IMG/VR virus record: IMGVR_UViG_3300007276_000043
Span: 1-64,000 of that record
Origin: a virus
Strand: one strand, 5' to 3'
Length of the DNA: 64,000 nt
Shown here: piece by piece, positions 44,701 to 51,731 of the stretch
Position numbering within the stretch: the stretch's first letter is position 1
Layout of the letters: every line of letters begins with the position of its first letter
Notes under the pieces: model-generated
Databases searched by the model: none
Told to the model about the DNA's origin: nothing
The model's input: the letters and a program-made list of their open reading frames with translations, nothing else
Program-made: the position numbers and the translations under genes

Positions 44701-44913
44701 GTTACTTAAAAACTCTGTTGCAAGAGAAAAATACTCTGGTGATAGTTGTGTCTTTGTGTGAGCCAAGTCGCCACAATGAACAATATAATCTGGTTGAGAT
44801 TCTTTCAACTGCTTATAAAGATCAGCAAAGGCTTCACGATATTCAAAATGGTATTTTAAATTACGGATATGAGTATCGGCTATATGAGCCAATTTAATTG
44901 TCTTGTTATTCAT
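41746..44913 (-). CDS. Fused Mre11/Rad50-type nuclease (gp47-gp46, SbcDC)
   Basis: A 1,055-residue fusion of two proteins that are separate in T4 and in bacteria. Residues 1-350 are a metallophosphoesterase nuclease: IADTH (Asp13, His15), CGDLAH, GNHD (83-86) and GDIHKKQ near 186. From about 370 an SMC-like ATPase follows, with Walker A GIFGKNYSGKSS (398-409), long coiled coils with a zinc-hook CKYC near 725, and a C-terminal signature SMASGAEKT with Walker B LFVLDEPATALD near 991. It resects DNA ends for recombination-dependent replication. It starts eight bases after the PEP carboxykinase stop. Confidence 0.9.
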   Translation of the reverse strand: MNNKTIKLAHIADTHIRNLKYHFEYREAFADLYKQLKESQPDYIVHCGDLAHTKTQLSPEYFSLATEFLSNLANVAPTIIIAGNHDGNLKNANREDAIGPIVAALKHPNLHFLKDAGEFSLDDKIVFNVLSVFDEENWTQPTDDSKINVALYHGAISNCQTDLGYTMEFGEHDSDIFKNFDYAMLGDIHKKQFLNKTGTIAYCGSTVQQNFGEDVDKGYLMWHINDKTDFKVKFHKLNNPRPFVNVVLTKTGQLPKVDVPIGCRLRLIGSNLIPPIKMKRAMDFAKVKWRPISVSFSVKTSYKGNEKTNLSDALKKENLRDITVQEKYIRKYLKDMELDDGIMDKVLELNRKYNQTVEENEEITRNVIWKLKSATWDNLFNYGEKNTINFDRLNGIVGIFGKNYSGKSSIIDSVLYGMYNTTSKNERKNVHIINQNKQDAKILLEIESDNATYKIARNLNKYTRKLKGKETIEAKVDLDFTKEIGGVEESLNGTTRNETDANIRRKFGTIDDFLLTSMASQLDSLSFIKEGSTKRKEIIAKFLDLDIFDQKFKLAKKDSADIKTLIKKFEAKNYLEDITKNQELLEEIVEAIENKKKECQKTTKSVESFTGKLKEVEDIISSIPAEIIDIDKVKADIVSKEEGVKRILHENIDLQKEILNNEEFVEQYKMVLDDLNYEQLVSLNETCKTHKERKSIITLKLNQQTKILENLKSKVKLLDEHQYDPNCKYCVSNQFVKDAHDASTKIMPTTKMIEELQEFVSDIQEKINFINPEEITSNIERHNKFSQDIDQLQNQNEIKSMELSSNKDKLNLLKNQIESLRNQEAEYEENREAIENLGTLTREKKALETKISQLRQVHTKCNEQLQECLIEQGSTAQIIKNIEKELEEYKGYENKWVAYEMFMRCMHANGISYNIIKDRLPIINEEIGKVLANIVDFEVFFDNTDSKLDIFIKHPAYDPRPLSMASGAEKTLASMAIRLGMISITNLPVGNLFVLDEPATALDAEHMEGFVRLLEMVKTQFKIVLLVSHLESLKDVVDMTIDIDKIDGYANVVLK

Positions 44914-44921
44914 TGAAGTTC

Positions 44922-46373
44922 CTATTGTTCAGGTTTCAGTTTTTTTATCAAGTCGTTTGCTGTCTTTTTATATTCCTCTATGTCCGTCCAACCTTGTTCT
45001 GGGAACATAATATTATTTGGAGCATAGTTTACCAATGGGATTGAGAATCCCGTGTATCGATGTTTAGTAAACATAACCTTAGAGAACTCGCCTGTCAAGA
45101 TTAAATTAATAATTTTTCTTGTTATCTCTAGAGAAATTCTTTTTCCTTTTCCGTAACCACCACCAGTCCAACCAGTATTAACAAGCCAGCAGTTAATATT
45201 GTGTTCTTCTATTTTGTTCTTCAGTAAGTTAGCATATGTATCAACCTTTAAAGGCATAAATGGTTGTCCGAAACAGGCTGAGAAGGTTGGGACAGGCTCT
45301 TTAACACCTTTCTCAGTTCCAGCAACTTTAGCAGTATATCCAAGTTTAAATTGCTGAACTGCTTCTTCTGTGGATAATTTCATCACTGGCGGTAGAACTC
45401 CGAAAGCATCACAAGTCAACATAACAATGTTTTTAGGGTGCTTATTAACATAGCCCATTATATGGGAATTGGGCACCACATCCGTTGAATAAGAGGCTCT
45501 ACCGTTCTCTGTGATGGACCCATCATCAAAGTCGGGCTTACCGTCTTTCATTACAACATTTTCCAATATCGTTCCTACCGACTTACAAGCATTCCAGATC
45601 TCTGGTTCTCCTGTTTCTGAAAGGCGAATGGTTTTAGCGTAACAGCCGCCTTCGATATTTGTAAGACCATTATCTGTCCAAAGGTGTTCATCATCGCCAA
45701 TTAAGACTCTATTGGGGTCAGCAGATAGGGTTGTTTTACCTGTGCCTGATAATCCAAAGAAAATAGTTGGATTTTCATTGCCCTTATCAACGTTCACAGA
45801 ACAATGCATTGGTAGAAAGCCTTTACTCGGTGTTAAAAAATTGATAAGAGTAAAAGCCGCTTTCTTGATTTCACCAGCATAATAAGTTCCAGAAATAAGA
45901 ATTAACTTTTCTGATACTGAAATCATTACCCTTGGTTCGTCTAAAAGTGACGGCAAGTGTAAAATAGTATATATATCAGTGACTTCCGGCGAATCTATAA
46001 CTTGTTCTTTTGTGATAAACATATTCCTAACAAACTGTGAGTGTCTCGCATATTCCGTATATACACGGAATCCAATTGCATGCTCAGGGTCTCTTATTAG
46101 AAGAGCGTCTTGTAAGTAAACTTCTTTATCTTTGACTGTGTTTAAGAACTTTCTCTTCATTTTATTAAAAGCACCTTTGGTCATTTTTTGATTCTCGGAC
46201 CAATCTACTTTTGTTTTTGTTTGCTTCTCATTAACAATATACTTTGCTGTTGGGCAGCGACCAGTATATTCACCAGTATAAGTGACGAGTGCTCCGTCTT
46301 CCGTTAAAGAACAACCTTCTTTTTCTATGGCGATCTCTAACAGTTTCGGTGTTTCTAAATTTTTATAAATCAT
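44922..46373 (-). CDS. pckA: Phosphoenolpyruvate carboxykinase, ATP-type
   Basis: A 483-residue enzyme that converts oxaloacetate plus ATP to phosphoenolpyruvate, CO2 and ADP, or the reverse. All key parts are present: TGRCPTAKYIV (Arg39), GTYYAGEIKK (Tyr165, Lys170, Lys171), LPMHCSVNV (His190), the P-loop FFGLSGTGKTTLSADP (205-220), LIGDDEHLW (Asp227, Asp228), NIEGGCYAK, and NGRASYS (Arg292). Bacterial PckA has about 530-540 residues, so this is shortened mainly at the N-terminus but looks active. Its ATG overlaps the primase stop as ATGA, and the recombination nuclease follows. It would thus be made with replication proteins. Confidence 0.93.
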   Translation of the reverse strand: MIYKNLETPKLLEIAIEKEGCSLTEDGALVTYTGEYTGRCPTAKYIVNEKQTKTKVDWSENQKMTKGAFNKMKRKFLNTVKDKEVYLQDALLIRDPEHAIGFRVYTEYARHSQFVRNMFITKEQVIDSPEVTDIYTILHLPSLLDEPRVMISVSEKLILISGTYYAGEIKKAAFTLINFLTPSKGFLPMHCSVNVDKGNENPTIFFGLSGTGKTTLSADPNRVLIGDDEHLWTDNGLTNIEGGCYAKTIRLSETGEPEIWNACKSVGTILENVVMKDGKPDFDDGSITENGRASYSTDVVPNSHIMGYVNKHPKNIVMLTCDAFGVLPPVMKLSTEEAVQQFKLGYTAKVAGTEKGVKEPVPTFSACFGQPFMPLKVDTYANLLKNKIEEHNINCWLVNTGWTGGGYGKGKRISLEITRKIINLILTGEFSKVMFTKHRYTGFSIPLVNYAPNNIMFPEQGWTDIEEYKKTANDLIKKLKPEQ

Positions 46374-47308
46374 AAATTCCTCAAAGCATTAATTAGAAAA
46401 AAATTGTCGTAATCTACCGACTTTGCTTGGTTTTTTCTCTCAATAAAAACGTCATGAGACATAGAACCAACGTCCTCACAACCAGAGGTATCTATTTCAA
46501 GCAACTCGATATCATATTGTAGCATATTTTTAACGATTTGTCCAGTCTTTTTTTTCGCGTCTTCGTCTAAAGCCAAGTAAACTGGTGTATCATTTATCGC
46601 AATTGCTTGAAATAGTTTGGTGTTTTCTCGGAGAGTTGAGCCGAGAATAGGAATAGCGTTTTCCCCAGCCACTATGGCGTCAAAAACTCCTTCTACGAGG
46701 ATCACCGGACTATCCCAGTCTACAGAAAGTTGATTGAATATTATGTCCTTCTCGGCTGTTGGATTGAGATACTTTCTCTGGTGACCAACATACGATCTCG
46801 CAATAAAATAATTAACATTTCCGTCGTTGTTAAAAGACGGTATAATTACTCTGCCGCCGAAACGACCATCGTCACAATAACCAATCTTCCATTTCAATAT
46901 TTGTTCTCTGGTTATTCCTCTCAATTGAAGATAGTTGAGAACTCTTTTGGAGGAGTAGGGCAGGTGCTTGTTACAAAGAGAGATAAATTTCTCTGGTAGT
47001 TCAATTACTTGCTCTTCTTCTACATCATTCATTTCTGCGAAGATATTCTCAAATTCGTTTAAATCAAGACGACCTTCAAGTTCAAGCCACTTCTGTCGTT
47101 GTTGGTATGTTCCAAATTTACGAACAAGACGATAAATGTTCTTGCCGCTAGCAGAACATACCCAACATTTATAGCAACCTTTCGCAAAATTAACGGACAT
47201 TTTCTTTTTGTGGTGATTACAAACTGGGCAAGAAAAAATAAACTCGTCTCTAGACTTTCTATAAGATCCAAGTATATTACAAATAATCTTCTTTTTTTGC
47301 TCAAACAT
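46370..47308 (-). CDS. DNA primase, DnaG/gp61-like
   Basis: A 312-residue primase. The N-terminal zinc finger has CPVC (27-30), HH and CWVC (48-51), and the TOPRIM domain has VILVEGVFDAI (Glu206) and YLALDEDAKKK. The length suits a primase without a fused helicase, like T4 gp61. GAGAGGTGAC precedes the ATG, with a sigma-70-type promoter just upstream. Its stop is coupled to the PEP carboxykinase start. No replicative helicase lies in this window. Confidence 0.9.
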   Translation of the reverse strand: MFEQKKKIICNILGSYRKSRDEFIFSCPVCNHHKKKMSVNFAKGCYKCWVCSASGKNIYRLVRKFGTYQQRQKWLELEGRLDLNEFENIFAEMNDVEEEQVIELPEKFISLCNKHLPYSSKRVLNYLQLRGITREQILKWKIGYCDDGRFGGRVIIPSFNNDGNVNYFIARSYVGHQRKYLNPTAEKDIIFNQLSVDWDSPVILVEGVFDAIVAGENAIPILGSTLRENTKLFQAIAINDTPVYLALDEDAKKKTGQIVKNMLQYDIELLEIDTSGCEDVGSMSHDVFIERKNQAKSVDYDNFFLINALRNL

Positions 47309-47326
47309 AAGTCACCTCTCAAAAAC

Positions 47327-47354
47327 AACATAACATATTATATTATTTTGTCAA
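47327..47354 (-). promoter_or_regulatory. Sigma-70-type promoter for primase operon
   Basis: In mRNA sense TTGACA (47354-47349) and TATGTT (47332-47327) are 16 bases apart. The -35 lies in the end of the nucleotidyltransferase gene. It would drive primase, PEP carboxykinase and the fused nuclease. Confidence 0.65.
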
Positions 47355-47965
47355 GAAGAAACGATTATTCTCATAAAGTCATCATACATTGCTGGTAGTG
47401 GGAGGGCTTTTTCTACCTCTTCTTTATTTCCATCAGCAATAGCATTTCTTAAGTTTGTGGCTGATATTTCATCGGCATTAACTGTAATTGGGGGTAAATC
47501 TGTCTGGGCATTGTTATAGTCTTTTGTTATCTTTGCGAACTTCTCTCCACGACCAGCATCTTTTGATGAGTGACCAAGAGCAAACACCTTGCCTTGAAAT
47601 AAAGCAGGGTCGGCGTCCTTTACAAAATCAATAGCATCGGCAAATGGATTTTCATACTCTTTGCCTTTGCTTGAGATTCTTGAAGACGATCTAATCAACT
47701 CAACCTTGGGATCTTTGGTAACTCCGTAAAGATCAAATATTTTAAGAGTTTTATCAACATCAAAAGACATCGTTCCGTCGTCACTTTGTCTCGGAGCAGA
47801 ACCAACAAACACAAATACCTTCTCGACATCGGGGTGTTCGGCATATTTTCTGATCATTTGAAGGTGACCTTTATGTGGAGGTTTATACCCACCGGGCAAA
47901 AGAATAATATATTTATCTTTTTCTTCGGTTAAGAATCTTCTCCAATTTTCAAACAGTCTTCTCAT
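47351..47965 (-). CDS. HxGH nucleotidyltransferase with N-terminal tag
   Basis: A 204-residue enzyme of the cytidylyl/adenylyltransferase superfamily. The signature is LLPGGYKPPHKGHLQMI (HKGH at about residues 33-36) and the second motif ISATNLRNAI near 175, a variant of the ISxTxxR site. NMN adenylyltransferase in NAD synthesis is one candidate; the substrate cannot be fixed. Before the fold is an 18-residue tag, MRRLFENWRRFLTEEKD, containing FLTE, the same four residues as the T4 capsid-protein cleavage site. Related tags begin the two genes upstream. AAAGGA precedes the ATG. Confidence 0.8.
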   Translation of the reverse strand: MRRLFENWRRFLTEEKDKYIILLPGGYKPPHKGHLQMIRKYAEHPDVEKVFVFVGSAPRQSDDGTMSFDVDKTLKIFDLYGVTKDPKVELIRSSSRISSKGKEYENPFADAIDFVKDADPALFQGKVFALGHSSKDAGRGEKFAKITKDYNNAQTDLPPITVNADEISATNLRNAIADGNKEEVEKALPLPAMYDDFMRIIVSS

Positions 47966-48303
47966 AATAAGGCTTTCCTTTCATTATAAATAGCCATTAT
48001 TCTATAAAGAGACTCCAAAGCATCAGGATCAAGATATCTTTGTGGTATTCCGATTACCTCTAAAGACATTGTTATTGAAGCCTTTTCGTTTACCTCTAAG
48101 AATGCAAATTTAAAATAATTTGCTCTTTCCTCAACTTGTTGTTCGTAATCTTCAGCCTCATTATCAAGGCTCATATCTTGAAAAGCAAGGTATTCAAACC
48201 ATTCGTATAATTCTTCCGCTGCTTTATTAAGAGCATATCGGTTTAGATTAACAACTTTGCTATTATCTACTGATTTGTTCCACTCTTCAAAGTGCTTTTT
48301 CAT
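47962..48303 (-). CDS. Small protein with tag-like N-terminus
   Basis: A 113-residue acidic helical protein beginning MKKHFEEWNKSVDNSK, similar in pattern to the tags on its neighbours but without an (L/I)xE site at its end. The body has YEWFEYLAFQDMSLDNEAED and strand-like VNEKASITMSLEVIGIP. It overlaps the nucleotidyltransferase start by four bases (ATGA). No family recognised. Confidence 0.55.
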   Translation of the reverse strand: MKKHFEEWNKSVDNSKVVNLNRYALNKAAEELYEWFEYLAFQDMSLDNEAEDYEQQVEERANYFKFAFLEVNEKASITMSLEVIGIPQRYLDPDALESLYRIMAIYNERKALL

Positions 48304-48304
48304 T

Positions 48305-48826
48305 TTACTCTTTTACGAAATCAAGCGTTCCCTTGTTGGCATCACGAACTCTTTGTTGCATAGTTTTAGATGAAGCATCGTCTTCTTTCTCTGCTTGGTC
48401 GGCTGAGACTTTGCCCTGGAGTTTATCTACTTTTAATTTTAATGCTTGTAGTGCTTCCGGTGAATCAACTTGGCTAGCCATTTGATCAACTAAATAAGCA
48501 TCAGCCATTTGATCTTTCTCAAGATCTCCAAAACTAAGTTTTTCTGCTGGGTTGCTTGCTATGTCTTTTGCTAAATCTGCTGCACCTTTCAAAGAAGTGT
48601 CTTTTTGTGAAAGTATCTGAAGAGCACTGGAGACGACATCCATAGTTGCATCATCAGCATTCTCAAATCCAGCACCCATAGCATTAGGGCTGAAACCCAT
48701 ACCTAAGCCCAATAGGAGAGCGGCGATCTTCTGCTTCATTCCTTCTTCAAGCAATTCTTGTTCGGTTTTCTCAGGAGTTGAAAAATTTCTCCAACCTTCC
48801 ATGATAAGTTTCATATCTTTAGACAT
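48305..48826 (-). CDS. Unknown protein with tag-like N-terminus
   Basis: A 173-residue protein starting MSKDMKLIMEGWRNFSTPEK and continuing to LLEEG, with a hydrophobic stretch at residues 33-50 (IAALLLGLGMGFSPNAMG) that could be a membrane helix or buried helix. The rest is an Asp/Ala/Lys-rich helical region. AGAGGA precedes the first ATG; a second in-frame ATG five codons on would expose the motif directly. Function unknown. Confidence 0.55.
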   Translation of the reverse strand: MSKDMKLIMEGWRNFSTPEKTEQELLEEGMKQKIAALLLGLGMGFSPNAMGAGFENADDATMDVVSSALQILSQKDTSLKGAADLAKDIASNPAEKLSFGDLEKDQMADAYLVDQMASQVDSPEALQALKLKVDKLQGKVSADQAEKEDDASSKTMQQRVRDANKGTLDFVKE

Positions 48827-48856
48827 AATAAATCCTCTTAATTTATCCTTAATTAG

Positions 48857-49402
48857 TTATGAATTTAGGATTATTCCTGCTAAAGCAACAACAACAGCAT
48901 CGGCTTTATCGTCTGTTCCCGGCTTGGGATTTCCATATCTCGTAAGTTCATAATTAAAATCTTCTGGATATTCATTTTTAACCCACTCTATAACTTTCTT
49001 TTTTGTGTCTTCGCCTCTTTTGATCTTGAGACCAACGGCTCCTCTTGCTTTGTTTGCGGCGATCAACTCGGCATCAAAACCAAATTGCTTCCTTACCATA
49101 AAAGAGATCATACCATTAAATCGCTGAAGTTTGCTCATCGTCATAGCGGTTGTTTTTCCACCGGAGAACATCATAAACGGAGACTCAATGTAAACTTTAG
49201 TGATATTGAATCTGTTCTTCTTGTTGATGTAATTATATGCATTAAGAGAAGAGAGGGTGTGTTCAACGACCAAGCACCTATCTTCCAATGAGGTTTTGTT
49301 ATCTAATTTTATTGTTTCAGATTTTACGAGGTTTTTGTTAGTATCAAGTATAGATAACCCTAATTTACTTGTGCTAACATCCAAGCCTAAAATATAATTC
49401 AT
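48857..49402 (-). CDS. RuvC-like Holliday junction resolvase
   Basis: A 181-residue RNase-H-fold nuclease. Catalytic acidic residues are in ILGLDVSTSKLGLSILD, VYIESPF and the C-terminal TDDKADAVVVALAG, the order found in RuvC-type resolvases. It would cut branched DNA before packaging; T4 uses the unrelated gp49. The start must lie before the first Asp, which favours ATG 49402. An upstream in-frame TTG is the first triplet of the -35 promoter box and cannot be a start. The ATG is almost at the predicted transcription start. Confidence 0.85.
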   Translation of the reverse strand: MNYILGLDVSTSKLGLSILDTNKNLVKSETIKLDNKTSLEDRCLVVEHTLSSLNAYNYINKKNRFNITKVYIESPFMMFSGGKTTAMTMSKLQRFNGMISFMVRKQFGFDAELIAANKARGAVGLKIKRGEDTKKKVIEWVKNEYPEDFNYELTRYGNPKPGTDDKADAVVVALAGIILNS

Positions 49403-49409
49403 AACATTT

Positions 49410-49438
49410 ATTATAACATTAAATTTATTAAATGTCAA
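49410..49438 (-). promoter_or_regulatory. Consensus sigma-70 promoter
   Basis: In mRNA sense TTGACA (49438-49433) and TATAAT (49415-49410) are exactly 17 bases apart. Initiation is expected near 49403, one base from the resolvase ATG. The -35 overlaps the end of the preceding virion gene. Confidence 0.85.
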
Positions 49439-50579
49439 GTTTTAGTTTAAAAGTATATTGATCTGCTTCTGTCTTGCGAACAGGAGTTGCCATTTTGGCT
49501 ATTCCAATAAGGTTTTTATCTTTGTCGTAAATTCCAACTTTTGATAGATATGTCGTCTTTTCAAACTTTGGTTCTTCGTCAGTAAATGAAGAACTTACAA
49601 TATTTCGTATTTCTTTTGCTTGCTCAATATATTGATATGAGCCTGTGGAAACAGATAAGGAGTCTGATGAAGAAACAAATGTTGGATTTGTTGAATGGTT
49701 AAGTTCGCCATACTTGGCATGAGCAAGCATTGTCATTGTCTGAAATTGGTTTGATCCTGAGAACTCTAAAGAATAACTTGCCGACAAGGTGGTTAAAGCG
49801 ACTGAGGCGGCATCGTGAACTCCAAATCCATAATAAATCCATTTAGAAGTCTGTGCGGCTGCTGGGTCATATTTGATTGTGGTGCTGTCTAATTCCCAAC
49901 TTCCTGTGAGAGCCACAAAACCTTCGTTATAAAGAACAACACCAGCCACAGAACCTGATCCTGTTGACCCCACAGGTCCTATCTGAACCAAGTCACCATT
50001 CTCTCTATAATCACTTAGTTCGCCGATTAATGTTCCAGTTATATAATACTTTAAATTTACAGTTCCTTTTTTAATTGAAGATCCATAAAAAATAGAAGGA
50101 ATTGTTATTAAATTTACTGTCTGGTTTGCTTTGTCTCCAAGGGACGAGGAATATTGATAATGCGGAGACAAATATGAATAATGGTTAAATGTATTCTCTA
50201 ATGCTTTTATAGAGGCTGAATTGGAAGTTGCAGAAGCTATTATGCGGCCAATACTAGCAGACATGCTATATGAAGAAGTAATTATATCGCCATATTGTGC
50301 TGAATTATATGAAGCAGTTGGTGTGACTTTGAAGCCGTCTTTCATGCCGTTTTTAAATAAAAACGGATATACACTATTGCCAGCCGGTCTATCAATATTA
50401 TATTCATACAACGAAATAAATCCAGCAGGCACCCCAATGTGATTTGCGGTGTTTTGCCCTGCTAAGTTCGGGAAATTATTAATATATACTGTTCCACTTT
50501 GAATGTAAAACTTATTTTGCGGGTAAGCCTCAACAGTGTTTAAAAACAGATCGTCTTCTTCAAATTTATAAAAAGCCAT
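49428..50579 (-). CDS. Virion protein, paralogue of next gene upstream
   Basis: A 383-residue beta-rich protein with many Ser and Tyr. It starts MAFYKFEEDDLFLNTVEAYP and ends VGIYDKDKNLIGIAKMATPV followed by LKLDI, an ending shared with the 364-residue gene at 50626 (VGLYSDNNELMAVSKLSEPL, RVRLDY). Function unknown; a structural role is inferred from the virion genes around it. It has its own candidate late promoter, with AGAGAGG before the ATG. Confidence 0.6.
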   Translation of the reverse strand: MAFYKFEEDDLFLNTVEAYPQNKFYIQSGTVYINNFPNLAGQNTANHIGVPAGFISLYEYNIDRPAGNSVYPFLFKNGMKDGFKVTPTASYNSAQYGDIITSSYSMSASIGRIIASATSNSASIKALENTFNHYSYLSPHYQYSSSLGDKANQTVNLITIPSIFYGSSIKKGTVNLKYYITGTLIGELSDYRENGDLVQIGPVGSTGSGSVAGVVLYNEGFVALTGSWELDSTTIKYDPAAAQTSKWIYYGFGVHDAASVALTTLSASYSLEFSGSNQFQTMTMLAHAKYGELNHSTNPTFVSSSDSLSVSTGSYQYIEQAKEIRNIVSSSFTDEEPKFEKTTYLSKVGIYDKDKNLIGIAKMATPVRKTEADQYTFKLKLDI

Positions 50580-50595
50580 TTATCAACCTCTCTCT

Positions 50596-50603
50596 TAAAT
50601 AGT
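50596..50603 (-). promoter_or_regulatory. Candidate late promoter ACTATTTA
   Basis: ACTATTTAA in mRNA sense lies 16 bases before the ATG at 50579, the shortest spacing among the copies. Confidence 0.5.
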
Positions 50604-50625
50604 TTTATTGAGGTTTATTGCTAGA

Positions 50626-51720
50626 TCAGTAATCCAATCTAACACGAATGGTAAATTCGTTATCAGGAGTCTTCTTAAGGGGTTCAGATAATTTAGAAAC
50701 AGCCATCAACTCATTGTTGTCGCTATAGAGACCAACAGTAGTGATATATGAAACAGGCAGATCTGTTGTTTTTGTCTTTACTCGAATTTTACTTCCACTC
50801 AAATATGTTGGGTTAGAAGAATAATTGAATTCATTATGATTTACACGACAGAAATACACTGTTGAGTTTAGTTCTACTGTGTTGTTGAACTGTAGGTTAT
50901 ATAAACGTGCCCTGATTGCATCGGCGGAACCTGATATACTAGATCCGGTAATAAATTGAAACCCTGTTGGGCCAGTAGAATAGCCCATCTGGACAGACCC
51001 TGAAGTATTGCTTATAATTCCACCTTGCGTTGCTGAATTGAAAATAGACCCTGATATAACTGCTACTCCAGCTTGGTAAAATAATAATCCAACGGGGTAA
51101 CTTTTATTTTCTGCTAATACTTTTATACCGGCACTTTGTGTTGCAAATAAAATACCATATTCTCCAACTGGTGAATTAACCAAATAGCCGCTTGATCCAC
51201 TTGCATCAGTTAACTTGATTCTTGAAGAAAAAGCAGTTCCATCTTGTGCGAAAGTTCCCGATACTCCTAGCTCCAATTCAAAAGATCCTTTTTTAATCTC
51301 ATCCTTCGTCAGTAAACGAGAAAAATTCATAAAGAAAACATTTTTTTGCTTTGATCCACCAGCAAGCAAGTCACCATCCTCATCAAATTGCAAAATAGAA
51401 CCAGTCTGATCATATCCCATAAGGACCTGGGACATCTGATTGTAAATATTAATCTTCTTTGCATTTTGTGTGTTTGCCGAGGCAGATAATCCTGAATCGT
51501 TGGAATAGCCAGCGGTTAAATCAAAAATATGATTAGCTGAGGAGCTTAAAAAAGGATAATCATAGACTGATTGAAACATTCCGTGTGAATAGTCTTTAAT
51601 ATTGGAAACACCATATGTACCAGAGACTATAGTTCCAGTTAAAGGAATAGCTTCATGAAGAAGTGTTCTTGTATTAACAATATCGTTAGATTGATTTAAT
51701 GATTTATAAAAATTGGCCAT
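50626..51720 (-). CDS. Virion protein, paralogue of 49428-50579
   Basis: A 364-residue Ser/Gly-rich, strand-forming protein beginning MANFYKSLNQSNDIVNTRTL. It shares its C-terminal 60 residues in pattern with the gene at 49428, including NPTYLSGSKIRV versus NPTFVSSSDSLS and the KKTP/RKTE end. It follows the 313-residue gene by 11 bases. No enzyme motif. A tail or head structural role is inferred. Confidence 0.6.
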   Translation of the reverse strand: MANFYKSLNQSNDIVNTRTLLHEAIPLTGTIVSGTYGVSNIKDYSHGMFQSVYDYPFLSSSANHIFDLTAGYSNDSGLSASANTQNAKKINIYNQMSQVLMGYDQTGSILQFDEDGDLLAGGSKQKNVFFMNFSRLLTKDEIKKGSFELELGVSGTFAQDGTAFSSRIKLTDASGSSGYLVNSPVGEYGILFATQSAGIKVLAENKSYPVGLLFYQAGVAVISGSIFNSATQGGIISNTSGSVQMGYSTGPTGFQFITGSSISGSADAIRARLYNLQFNNTVELNSTVYFCRVNHNEFNYSSNPTYLSGSKIRVKTKTTDLPVSYITTVGLYSDNNELMAVSKLSEPLKKTPDNEFTIRVRLDY

Positions 51721-51731
51721 GTTTTACTCTC

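Noticed and set aside
49403-49438. Upstream extension of the resolvase from a TTG
   Set aside because: That TTG is the first triplet of TTGACA in a consensus promoter, and the extra residues precede the fold without a ribosome site.
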